Source of the DNA: Muribaculaceae bacterium
GTDB lineage: Bacteria; Bacteroidota; Bacteroidia; Bacteroidales; Muribaculaceae
Direction of reading: 5' to 3'
Assembly: GCA_014867205.1 (NCBI GenBank)
Contig: WGUO01000021.1
Location: 6,740 to 70,739, forward strand
Length of the DNA: 64,000 nt
Positions 1 to 7,907 of this stretch are shown piece after piece; the first letter of the stretch is position 1; every line of letters begins with the position of its first letter. Below the pieces are notes generated by a model. That model searched no databases and was not told the DNA's origin. It saw only the letters and a program-made list of their open reading frames with translations. The translations under genes were made by a program, and so were the position numbers.

Positions 1-724
1 ACAAAACAGATGGCTTGACAGCCACTTTGGCGACCTTATCGCGGATGTCAAGATATTCCCTCTCCACCTCGCCGAATAGCGAGTCCGCGCGCTCAGACTG
101 ACCGTAAAGACGTCCGAAGAATCGCATCCACTCGGCTCGCCCGAGCGGCGTAGGCTCCATATAGTCGGCAGCCTCGATCACCGTGATGCCGGTTGGACCA
201 AATAATGCGGTCTCGCTGCTCTTCTCATACGGCGAAAGCACTACGGCCTGCGGCTTCAGGCTGACAACACGCTCCATGACCGGCGCCGTGTTACGTCCGC
301 AATCCACTATGCGGCCAGAGGTGAGGCCCTCGACCGCGCGGGGAGCGGTTACATATTCCTTATCGCAGACTCCGTTGATGGCGTTGAGTGCCCCAAGTTC
401 ATCAATCAGCGACACATGCACCGCCGAATATACTACTGATCGCTCTATGGGGACACTGATCTTTTTGGTACCATGAGGCAAGTTGGCCTTTATGTCTTGT
501 CCGCGTTCCACAAGCGCATATCTGACAAGAGTCTTGAGCGTGTCCCATGGATTGCGGATTGTGACAAGCGTGACACCCGGCTCGGGCTCCGACATGGAGA
601 GAAGACGCGCATAACGCATCTCTACAGGCTTTGCGTCAGAAGTGGCTGCGGCATTGCCCCCTCCGCACGAAACGAAGAGCGACAATGCCGCAGCTGCCAA
701 TATACCGATAAATACTTTTCTCAT
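1..724 (-). CDS. BtuF-like corrinoid-binding lipoprotein (partial, C-terminus beyond window)
   Basis: The reading frame runs leftward off the window edge, so only about 241 N-terminal residues are seen. It begins MRKVFIGILAAAALSLFVSC; Cys20 is a lipobox cysteine followed by GGG, without the acidic residues of surface-exported lipoproteins, so I infer a periplasm-facing inner-membrane or periplasmic anchor. The rest resembles periplasmic binding proteins of the BtuF/FecB type (IERSVVYSAVHVSLIDELGA, then RIVDCGRN). Its ATG overlaps the stop of the upstream BtuG-like gene by 4 bp, and the whole operon follows a cobalamin riboswitch. The likely role is to hand corrinoid to a BtuCD transporter encoded further left. 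An iron-siderophore binding protein is possible from family alone, but the riboswitch argues for B12. Confidence 0.75.
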   Translation of the reverse strand, partial: MRKVFIGILAAAALSLFVSCGGGNAAATSDAKPVEMRYARLLSMSEPEPGVTLVTIRNPWDTLKTLVRYALVERGQDIKANLPHGTKKISVPIERSVVYSAVHVSLIDELGALNAINGVCDKEYVTAPRAVEGLTSGRIVDCGRNTAPVMERVVSLKPQAVVLSPYEKSSETALFGPTGITVIEAADYMEPTPLGRAEWMRFFGRLYGQSERADSLFGEVEREYLDIRDKVAKVAVKPSVL

Positions 725-1827
725 TTCTGGAGTGTAAAGATACATGTCGGACCGGCCGCGCCGAGATTATATTTGCCCGACACCTTGTCGCTGTCCTTTT
801 CGTAACAGTTGACATAGCCCGGCAGCACATAGCTCGGATAGCCTCCATCCAGCACGTATGATGTGATGAACAGTTTGCCGTGACGCGAGTCATAGAAGAT
901 GTTGCTTGCATAATCCGGACGCTCTATCTTCCAGTCGGAAATCTTTCCGCTCGCGGTGTCTACGAGTTTATACTCCACCACCGGCTCTCCCTGGGTGTAG
1001 GGCTCGTTGACCACAGCCACCTTGTCGCCATAGGGAGCGATTATTGTGGCGTCACAAACCTTCTTGGCGACGTAGTCGCCCTTTTTGCTGTCGTATGTTA
1101 CCTCGCACATTATCGAGGGTACATCTTCATAATTTCCCTTGCAGAGCAGATAAAGGTGTCCGTTGGCCGAGATGAACTGCGAGGGATTGAGAGGTACGGT
1201 GAATGTCTTCTCCTTCTGCATCGTTTTCGGATCAACGACACAGGCGGTCGTCCCGTAGTTGGGATAGTTCATGCCGTCGCTGACGGGCACAAATATCTTG
1301 CCGTCATGGAGTGCGATCTGATCGGGGTTGGGACCCACGGCCACACTCTTGTCTATGGTCATGGTCAGGGTGTCGAGGCGAGCCAGATAACCGTCGAACA
1401 TCGATATATATACCTTTCCGTCGTAGGCCACCATTGAATATGGTGATTTGCCGTCTGTTTTCTCGTTGGCAAGCTTTATCTGCTTGTACGACTTGTATGT
1501 GGCGACGTCCATGATCTCTATTGTGTTTGACTGCGATGTGCCGGCATATATCTTCGAGCCATATGCCACCGCGCACTGAGGCGTGTCACCGAGGCTGCGG
1601 CCGTTTGCCGCCTTGAACACATTGGGGTAAGCCTTCTTGCCCCCCAGGTCAACTACCGTGAGCCCACCCTCGATATTGTTGTACATGCTTCCCTGGCTCA
1701 GGAAGTAGACATTCTGCGCTCCGGGCAGTTTCTCGAATGAACCCGGGCCGTCGTTGTCTTTCTCACACGATGCTAATCCGAATGCGGCGAGTGCGACAGC
1801 CGCGATGTATAACATTCTCTTCATCAC
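721..1827 (-). CDS. btuG: BtuG-like surface lipoprotein, beta-propeller
   Basis: This is a 368-residue lipoprotein: signal peptide ending LASC (Cys21) followed by EKDNDG, an acidic stretch like the Bacteroidota surface-export signal. The body has recurring short segments of the YncE/DUF5074 beta-propeller type (for example AVAYGSKIYAGTSQSNTIEI, MVAYDGKVYISMFDGYLARL). In Bacteroides, BtuG is a surface propeller that binds cobalamin very tightly and caps the BtuB barrel. Here the gene sits 58 bp downstream of the btuB-like gene and overlaps the next gene by 4 bp, the arrangement known from those loci. Function is inferred from family, lipoprotein signal and the riboswitch upstream; binding residues were not checked. 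Confidence 0.8.
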   Translation of the reverse strand: MMKRMLYIAAVALAAFGLASCEKDNDGPGSFEKLPGAQNVYFLSQGSMYNNIEGGLTVVDLGGKKAYPNVFKAANGRSLGDTPQCAVAYGSKIYAGTSQSNTIEIMDVATYKSYKQIKLANEKTDGKSPYSMVAYDGKVYISMFDGYLARLDTLTMTIDKSVAVGPNPDQIALHDGKIFVPVSDGMNYPNYGTTACVVDPKTMQKEKTFTVPLNPSQFISANGHLYLLCKGNYEDVPSIMCEVTYDSKKGDYVAKKVCDATIIAPYGDKVAVVNEPYTQGEPVVEYKLVDTASGKISDWKIERPDYASNIFYDSRHGKLFITSYVLDGGYPSYVLPGYVNCYEKDSDKVSGKYNLGAAGPTCIFTLQK

Positions 1828-1885
1828 TTTTGACTAATAACTTTTTATTTTGGGTTAAACTTATGATAATGGTTCTAATGATTAC

Positions 1886-3907
1886 TTATTTCAGCAGACG
1901 AGCTGTGAGCGTAAGCGCGAAAGATCGGCCAGGCATCGGGTAACGCGCGATAATCTCATACTGATGGTCGAGGGCGTTGAGCATGTCGGCACGAGCCTCA
2001 AGGGCACATCTGCGGCCAACACGGAATTCCCTGTAGAGCGTCAGTCCGACCTCCATATATCCGGGAATCCGAGACTGGGCGAGGTTCTGGTTGTTGGAAT
2101 ACCTCGCTGAGCAACCGGAGCCATGGGCCACGACATTTACCCAGGGATTCTTCCAGGTCACTGACCACGCGCCCGAATTGAGCGGCGTGTATGCCACCTG
2201 CTTGTTCCAGTCGGACATGGAGGGGTCGGTACGGGGCGCCGCACGCTGGTAACTGTAGTTGCCCGTCACGAGTATGTCATGGCCGGCCGCAACCCTGAAG
2301 TCGGCATTGACTGTGGCGTCAAGCCCCAGCACACGGACACGGCCCAGATTGGTCATGGTCCAGACAAACATGTTGTAAGGCATGGCCACGATCTTGTTCT
2401 TGACGCGGTTGAGGTAGCCGTCGACCGTGATGTCGAGTCCGGGAAGCCACGAGACAGGACTCACGCTCCATGTCGAACCGATGTTGAACTGGTCGGCTGT
2501 CTCGGGGCTAAGGTTGATGCTTCCGTAATGGTCGAAATATAACTCGTTGAATGTCGGCATCCTCATCACGTTCTTGTATGATGCCCTCACATACCACTGC
2601 CGGTCCTCGAGGGGTCTCACCGACACGCTGACCGAAGGCGAGAGCCGACGTGTGTCCTTGCCGGTGGAGGCGCTGCCCGAATGGTCGTGTATCAGCGACA
2701 GCAGCCCCCGGGCGACTGCTGTCAGCCGCCATACCCTCCACTTTATGGCGAGTGCCTGAAGCAGCGAGTTGCGCTGCTCATACTGGCTGCCGCGCAGATT
2801 GCTATGCAAGGAGTTGTGCCAGAAATCCGCCGCATATGACAGGAGCAGTCCCCCGCACGGTTCAACCAGCACCGAGGCCGAAACATATTGCTCGCGCTGC
2901 GTATAGCGGTTGTCAAGGATACCGCCCGGATAGCGGCCATTCTCATCCCTATAGCGGGTCGTGGCCAGATTATATTTTGCAAGTCCCTTGACCGACACGA
3001 TGCTCCCTATCCGCGTGCCGTATGAGAGTTGTCCGAAAACATTGCTCTCGTGGAGCCGCTCGTGGCTTATATTGTTGTAGTAAATGACCGGGCCGGGAAG
3101 ATGGCGCGAATTGTCGAACCAGTATCCCTTGGCCTGAAGGGAGGATGCCGATGTCGGTTTCCATATTCCGTCAAACTCGGCATGGCCGGAATTGATCTGC
3201 GAATTGTTGCGACGCTCGCGCGATCGCTCATTGCCGTTGACTATGGTAAACGGATAGTCGTTACGGGCATGGATAAAATCGCCTGTAACTGCCATCGAAA
3301 GATTATGCCCGTTGCTGACTCCGAGACGCAGATATGGATTCCATGTTCCGAATGACGCGGCCCTTAGCCGCAATGTTCCCTCCGTCCCGGCCGTCGACAT
3401 GTCGGGGCTCCTGAGGGTGCTGACCGAGAGTGTCGAGGCAGTCGACACAGACCTCGCGGGCAGAAAAATGTCGTCGCCGTCACCTACATTCAGAGATATC
3501 GCGCTGAGATTGTCGAGTGAGTAACGTGACAGGTCGATCTGGCCTCCCTGCACGTCGCCGAGTGCGACTCCGTCATATATAATGCCGGTGTGCTGTGTGC
3601 CGAGACCGCGCACTGACACGGATTTCATTCCGCCTGAGCCCCCATAGTCGCGGATATTGACGCCGGGGAGACGCCGCATTGCATCGGCTATGTCGGTTAT
3701 GCCGCCGGTGAGCACCCGCTCGGCATTGACCACATGACGCGGTGTTGACGATGCCAGGGCTGATTGGGTGCGTGTTGCAGTTACCTGAACGCCTTCAAGC
3801 GCAGTCGCAACGGTGTCGGCGGGTACAAGGGTGGCTGCCGACGCGGAGCCTTGAGCCGCGGCGGCAGCAAGAAATGTTGTGATTATCGGAGTTGTGTGCT
3901 TTCTCAT
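1886..3907 (-). CDS. btuB: TonB-dependent cobalamin receptor, BtuB-like
   Basis: A 673-residue outer-membrane receptor is predicted from the ATG at 3907 (MRKHTTPIITTFLAAAAAQG signal peptide). A longer frame opens at 4003 but would run through the riboswitch, so I reject it. The N-terminal plug is clear (EGVQVTATRTQ, then RRLPGVNIRDYGG, SVRGLGTQHTGIIYDG), followed by a beta-barrel with alternating aromatic strands and an aromatic end near the C-terminus (SFALTLTARLLK). It imports corrinoid across the outer membrane using TonB energy, with the BtuG-like lipoprotein as partner. It is the first gene after the cobalamin riboswitch, which is the main evidence for the substrate. Confidence 0.85.
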   Translation of the reverse strand: MRKHTTPIITTFLAAAAAQGSASAATLVPADTVATALEGVQVTATRTQSALASSTPRHVVNAERVLTGGITDIADAMRRLPGVNIRDYGGSGGMKSVSVRGLGTQHTGIIYDGVALGDVQGGQIDLSRYSLDNLSAISLNVGDGDDIFLPARSVSTASTLSVSTLRSPDMSTAGTEGTLRLRAASFGTWNPYLRLGVSNGHNLSMAVTGDFIHARNDYPFTIVNGNERSRERRNNSQINSGHAEFDGIWKPTSASSLQAKGYWFDNSRHLPGPVIYYNNISHERLHESNVFGQLSYGTRIGSIVSVKGLAKYNLATTRYRDENGRYPGGILDNRYTQREQYVSASVLVEPCGGLLLSYAADFWHNSLHSNLRGSQYEQRNSLLQALAIKWRVWRLTAVARGLLSLIHDHSGSASTGKDTRRLSPSVSVSVRPLEDRQWYVRASYKNVMRMPTFNELYFDHYGSINLSPETADQFNIGSTWSVSPVSWLPGLDITVDGYLNRVKNKIVAMPYNMFVWTMTNLGRVRVLGLDATVNADFRVAAGHDILVTGNYSYQRAAPRTDPSMSDWNKQVAYTPLNSGAWSVTWKNPWVNVVAHGSGCSARYSNNQNLAQSRIPGYMEVGLTLYREFRVGRRCALEARADMLNALDHQYEIIARYPMPGRSFALTLTARLLK

Positions 3908-3929
3908 CCTCGTGGAAAACTTTATAATT

Positions 3930-4062
3930 CCGGGACACACGTTCCGGAGGAAACCTGCATATGGTCGGACTTTTACCGTAGCGGGACTGTCAGGGAATTG
4001 CACCCAGATTCATATTGCCTATGCTCAGTCTTCTTGTTTCTTCGCATGGGCCTGCAGTGATT
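3930..4062 (-). ncRNA. Cobalamin riboswitch upstream of btuB operon
   Basis: Read on the minus strand, the leader carries the B12-box hallmarks: GGTGCAATTCCC, then GACAGTCCCGCTACGGTAA, then AAGTCC followed by ATGCAGG about 15 nt later. These match the conserved core of cobalamin riboswitches seen before Bacteroides btuB genes. It ends about 25 nt before the btuB ATG at 3907. Boundaries are approximate because the peripheral helices were not folded. I infer that cobalamin binding lowers expression of the three-gene operon. Confidence 0.88.
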
Positions 4063-4069
4063 TCCGTTA

Positions 4070-4101
4070 CAAATTTAGGATATTTTTATTAATTCAACAA
4101 A
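4070..4101 (-). promoter_or_regulatory. Bacteroidota-type promoter of the btu operon
   Basis: On the minus strand there is TTTG (4101-4098), a spacer of exactly 20 nt, and TAAATTTG (4077-4070). This fits the TTTG / TAnnTTTG consensus of the Bacteroides primary sigma factor. Transcription would begin near 4062, just before the riboswitch. Confidence 0.75.
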
Positions 4102-4217
4102 TAATAGTCCTCTTTTTATCGATACTCAAAGTTAATTACGTTATACCTATGTGACATGCCGGTATGGTGCCCAATCGCCATATGGGCCCCTACATAAAAC
4201 AAAAATCATCTGGAATC

Positions 4218-4931
4218 ATGACAATAGAGAAACATGAAAGCATAAGGTACTCGCGTCTTGAGTCGCTCGGTGACATCGGTGCGGAGGGGGTTGCGCGCCT
4301 TCGGGCGGGGCGTGTGCTCGTCGTGGGCTGCGGGGCCCTCGGCTCGCTCTGCGCCATGTATCTGGCGGCCTCAGGGGTCGGCACACTCGGCATCGCCGAC
4401 TTCGACACCATTGACTTGTCGAATCTTCAGCGACAGCTTTTCTTCGCGGAGGACCAACTCGGACAGAGCAAATCCGCGATCCTCGCCATGCGCATCCATG
4501 CGCTCAACTCCGATGTGAGGGTAATCGAGGACAGATCGATGATAACCGCAGAGAAAGCCTCTGAGATATTCTCTGATTATGATTTCGTGGTCGACGGAAG
4601 CGACAATCCGGCTACAAAGATGATGACCTCGCGGGTTTGTGAACGCCTTGGAGTGCCGTGTTGCATCGGCGGGGTACGGGGATTTTCCGGACAGGTGTCT
4701 TCCTGGGCGCCGGGACATGCCACCTACGCCGAAGTGTTCGGTGATGTGCCCTCATGTTCCGGCTTTACACCCTGCTCGACAGGAGGAGTCCTCGGGCCTG
4801 CCGCAGGGATAGTCGCCTCGGTGCAGGCCGCAGAAGCAATAAAGCATCTGACCGGTGCAGGCCAGATGCTCTATGACTCTCTCTATGTTTTCGACCTTGC
4901 CGAAAACTCGGCTCAGGTGCTCAGGTTCTAA
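4218..4931 (+). CDS. ThiF/MoeB/HesA-family E1-like adenylyltransferase
   Basis: This is a 237-residue protein from the ATG at 4218 (MTIEKHESIRYSR); an earlier in-frame ATG at 4164 would add an unconserved leader. The Rossmann nucleotide-binding motif VLVVGCGALGS (about residues 35-45), NLQRQLFF and DGSDNPATK are typical of enzymes that adenylate the C-terminal glycine of sulfur-carrier proteins such as ThiS or MoaD. One oddity is that the place where MoeB/ThiF usually have a CxxC zinc pair reads ATYAEVFGDVPSC, and no C-terminal CxxC is present, so structural zinc may be lost. No thi or moa genes are adjacent, so the partner carrier is unknown. It ends in a 4-bp overlap with the convergent mscS gene. 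Confidence 0.82.
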   Translation: MTIEKHESIRYSRLESLGDIGAEGVARLRAGRVLVVGCGALGSLCAMYLAASGVGTLGIADFDTIDLSNLQRQLFFAEDQLGQSKSAILAMRIHALNSDVRVIEDRSMITAEKASEIFSDYDFVVDGSDNPATKMMTSRVCERLGVPCCIGGVRGFSGQVSSWAPGHATYAEVFGDVPSCSGFTPCSTGGVLGPAAGIVASVQAAEAIKHLTGAGQMLYDSLYVFDLAENSAQVLRF

Positions 4932-6040
4932 GCCTGCCCGGGTGCGGACTGGCGCATGTGCTCCAGATGCACGTCGAGTTGCGGGAAGGGGAACGAGAAG
5001 CCCATCTCCTGCAGTTCGGTGTAGAAACGCTCATTGAGCTCGAAGTAAAGCGGCCAGTAGTTTGAGGAGTGGGTCCATGCCCTTACCACAAACACGATGG
5101 CGCTGTCGCCCATCTCAGAGAGCCCTACGAACGGAGTTCGCTCCACCTTGACCGGAATAGCCACAGGCACGCTGAGCGCGCTGCCATGGGGCGCGGACGC
5201 GATCTGAGTCTTACGCTTGCGGAACATGCGGCGCAAGAAGCCCTCCCTCTTTTCCGACGCAGCTTCGGCCACATGCTCTGCACGCTCTTTCTCCTCAGCG
5301 ACCTTCTGCCGATAAGCCATGTCGTCCTCTACATATTTCTTGACGGTGCGCACATCGGAGCTCACAATCTCAAGCATGGCCTTCTTGGCAGCCTCGAGGT
5401 CTGTTCCGTATGCCAGACTGACGGTCCAGTCTACCCGACGGTAGTCCTCGAGCGAGTAGTTGTTGATCGATGATGTCGACAGCACTCCGTTAGGCACGAT
5501 AATCGCCTTGTTGTCGACAGTGTTGATGACAGTGTTGAAAAGCTGTATCGACTTCACTGTGCCTGTAAAGCCCTGCACCTCTATGAAGTCTCCGACCTGA
5601 TAGGGCTTGAGCAGAAGTATCAGCACTCCGCCGGCGAAATTCTGCAACGTGCCGCTCAGCGCCATACCTATCGCCATTCCCGCCGATGCGAATATCGCGA
5701 TGAAACTGCTTGTCTCTACTCCAAGAATCCCGATCACTATTATTATCAGGAAGAAGTAGAGCGAGATCTTGATCAGCGAAAGCACAAATGTCGTAAGTGA
5801 CGCATCGACCTTGCGGCGCGTCATCACGCCGAAGACCGCCTTGAAGATTCGGCCGATCAGAAACCGCCCGACATAGAAGACGAGTATGGCCACCATAAGG
5901 CGGAGCCCGAAACTCACAAGCGAGTTAGTCACTGTCGAGACTACCTCGTCAAATCCCATGCCCTTCATATCATTCCAGAACGACGCGGTGTCCGGAATCT
6001 CCGGCATGGGCACAACCGGTGTATCTCCTGTCTGTATCAT
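4928..6040 (-). CDS. MscS-family small-conductance mechanosensitive channel
   Basis: A 370-residue inner-membrane protein. Residues about 45-65 and 85-110 are hydrophobic helices, followed by the pore-lining TM3 region (SAGMAIGMALSGTLQNFAGG) and the MscS beta domain (KPYQVGDFIEVQGFTGTVKS, then IIVPNGVLSTSSINNYS). These are diagnostic of the family that releases osmolytes on hypo-osmotic shock. An unusual insertion of about 60 charged residues (EEKERAEHVAEAASEKREG and a basic patch RRMFRKRKTQ) interrupts the cytoplasmic C-terminal domain. It is transcribed on the same strand as the upstream rlmD gene with 5 bp between them, so the two probably form one operon. Confidence 0.9.
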   Translation of the reverse strand: MIQTGDTPVVPMPEIPDTASFWNDMKGMGFDEVVSTVTNSLVSFGLRLMVAILVFYVGRFLIGRIFKAVFGVMTRRKVDASLTTFVLSLIKISLYFFLIIIVIGILGVETSSFIAIFASAGMAIGMALSGTLQNFAGGVLILLLKPYQVGDFIEVQGFTGTVKSIQLFNTVINTVDNKAIIVPNGVLSTSSINNYSLEDYRRVDWTVSLAYGTDLEAAKKAMLEIVSSDVRTVKKYVEDDMAYRQKVAEEKERAEHVAEAASEKREGFLRRMFRKRKTQIASAPHGSALSVPVAIPVKVERTPFVGLSEMGDSAIVFVVRAWTHSSNYWPLYFELNERFYTELQEMGFSFPFPQLDVHLEHMRQSAPGQA

Positions 6041-6045
6041 ATTCT

Positions 6046-7506
6046 TTAATGTTTACGCACCATCCTGACGACATTCTCCACGTGATGAGTGTGGGGGAAC
6101 ATATCGACCGGCTGGATATCCGTTATCTTATATTTTACATCGAGCAGGGCGATGTCGCGCGCCTGCGTAGCCGGGTTGCAGCTCACATATACGAGCGTCT
6201 CCGGCTCGGCGTTGAGTATGACCTTGACAACATCCTCGTGCATGCCGGCCCGCGGCGGATCGATTATCATCACGTCGGGACGCCCGTGCCGCTCCACGAA
6301 ACTGTCGGTGAGCACATCCTTCATGTCTCCGGCAAAGAAGAGGGTGTTGCCTATCCCGTTCACCTCCGAGTTGACCCTCGCGTCGGCTATCGCCTCCTCT
6401 ACATATTCGATGCCTATGACCTGACGGGCATGTCGCGCCACGAAGTTGGCTATCGTCCCTGTACCGGTGTAAAGGTCATAGACCAGCGGCCTCATCGTGG
6501 AATCTCCCGCACCGTTGCCGTCAAGCCCGGCAAACCGGCGCGCCACCTTATAAAGTTCATACGCCTGACGAGAGTTAGTCTGATAGAACGACTTGGCGTT
6601 GATGCGGAAACGCAGGCCCTCCATCTTCTCCTCTATATATTCCGAACCTCCAAAGACATGAATCTCCTGATCGGATATCGTATCGTTCGCCTTTAGGTTG
6701 ACAACATACAGCAGGGAGGTTATCTCGGGGAAAGCCTCGCGGACAGCAGTCATCACCTCCTTTATATCATCCGGGTCGTTCTCGCCGAATACGACACAGA
6801 CCATCACGTCGCCGGTCGAGGCGATGCGTATCATCAGCGTGCGCAACAGTCCGGCGTTGTTGCGAATGTCATAGAAGGAATGACCACGGCTCACGGCATA
6901 ATCATAGATGAAGTTGCGGATACGGTCGCCAAGGTCATCCTGAAGCAGGCAACTGTCGATATGAAGCACCTTATCGAACGCGCCGGGGATGTGAAACCCG
7001 AGTGCATTGGGTGAGTCATCGAATTCCACACCTGACTTGACCTCTTCCCAGGTGCGCCACTTCTTGTTGGAGAAAGTATACTCCATCTTGTTTCGGTATG
7101 CCCAGATATGGTCTGATCCGAGAATCGGCGATATCTCCGGTATCTCGACCTTGGCGATGCGCGTCAGCGCGTCAGAGACCTGCCGCTGCTTCCACCGGAG
7201 CTGCTCGGCATATGGCAGGTGTTGCCATTTGCAGCCTCCGCAGACTGTAAAATGCTTGCAGCGAGGCTCGACCCGACAGGGTGACGGCTCCACCAGCCTG
7301 ACTATGTGCCCCTCGGCATATTTGTTTTTCTTACGGTCAATCTGCACATCGGCCACATCTCCCGGCGCGCCGAAAGGTATAAAGGTCACTATCGGAGACT
7401 CGTCTGTCTCGCGTATCCTGACCCGCGCCACCGACTTTCCCTCGGCCGCCACGCTCTCGATGCGCACTGACTTCAGCTCGGGCAGAGGCTTCTTTTTTCT
7501 TGCCAT
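6046..7506 (-). CDS. rlmD: 23S rRNA (uracil-5-)-methyltransferase RlmD
   Basis: A 486-residue enzyme; I chose the ATG at 7506 (MARKKKPLPELKS) over one at 7545 because the extra residues look unconserved. It has a TRAM domain, then the four iron-sulfur cysteines in CRVEPRC and CGGC. The SAM-binding methyltransferase fold shows DLYTGTGTIANF, DPPRAGMHEDVV and the catalytic YVSCNPATQARD. The family methylates U1939-type uridines of 23S rRNA through a covalent cysteine intermediate. RumA-family paralogues in Bacteroidota act on other rRNA uridines, so the exact position is inferred. Confidence 0.92.
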   Translation of the reverse strand: MARKKKPLPELKSVRIESVAAEGKSVARVRIRETDESPIVTFIPFGAPGDVADVQIDRKKNKYAEGHIVRLVEPSPCRVEPRCKHFTVCGGCKWQHLPYAEQLRWKQRQVSDALTRIAKVEIPEISPILGSDHIWAYRNKMEYTFSNKKWRTWEEVKSGVEFDDSPNALGFHIPGAFDKVLHIDSCLLQDDLGDRIRNFIYDYAVSRGHSFYDIRNNAGLLRTLMIRIASTGDVMVCVVFGENDPDDIKEVMTAVREAFPEITSLLYVVNLKANDTISDQEIHVFGGSEYIEEKMEGLRFRINAKSFYQTNSRQAYELYKVARRFAGLDGNGAGDSTMRPLVYDLYTGTGTIANFVARHARQVIGIEYVEEAIADARVNSEVNGIGNTLFFAGDMKDVLTDSFVERHGRPDVMIIDPPRAGMHEDVVKVILNAEPETLVYVSCNPATQARDIALLDVKYKITDIQPVDMFPHTHHVENVVRMVRKH

Positions 7507-7545
7507 AGATATATCTGTGTATTCGTAAGCGCCTTGCGCTATCAA

Positions 7546-7907
7546 AAATATTTCAAATTATTACAAAAAATGTGAATCACCCCACAATTTCTCTGCAAAA
7601 TTAATGATTTTCGATTATCTTTTATTATATTTGCGAATACAATTTCAATAAGTGTCACACGCAAATGCACGGCATATGCCGCCTACTTCGGCGCGGGACG
7701 TATTAAATTTATTGAATTTGTGAGAATTATCCTTAAAGGTGAAACAATGGAACGTACATGACGTTTCTTATATGGCGCCTGGCGGGAGCCATCCGTTCGG
7801 GATGAATTCGCGGGTCACCTACCGGCTCAGCGCGGCACGGGGAATATCCGGTTGAACAAACAGACATATTCACTTTGAAATAGAATCATAAATAATCCAA
7901 AATCACT
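7546..7907 (+). promoter_or_regulatory. Long structured leader and promoter region of ppdK
   Basis: These 362 bases between divergent genes contain no convincing ORF. A TATATTTG box at 7626-7633 fits the -7 consensus but has no good TTTG partner upstream. Transcription from there would give a leader of about 270 nt. That leader contains a perfect 12-bp palindrome (CGGCATATGCCG, about 7671) and a GC-rich stretch at about 7775-7855 with several short inverted repeats (ATCCGTTCGGGAT among them). I do not recognise a known riboswitch. Confidence 0.4.

Noticed and set aside
3908..4003. N-terminal extension of the btuB frame
   Set aside because: This stretch is the cobalamin riboswitch leader; the signal peptide starts at 3907.
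6019..6696. 225-codon plus-strand ORF opposite rlmD
   Set aside because: It is antisense to conserved RlmD motifs, without its own start context or family resemblance.
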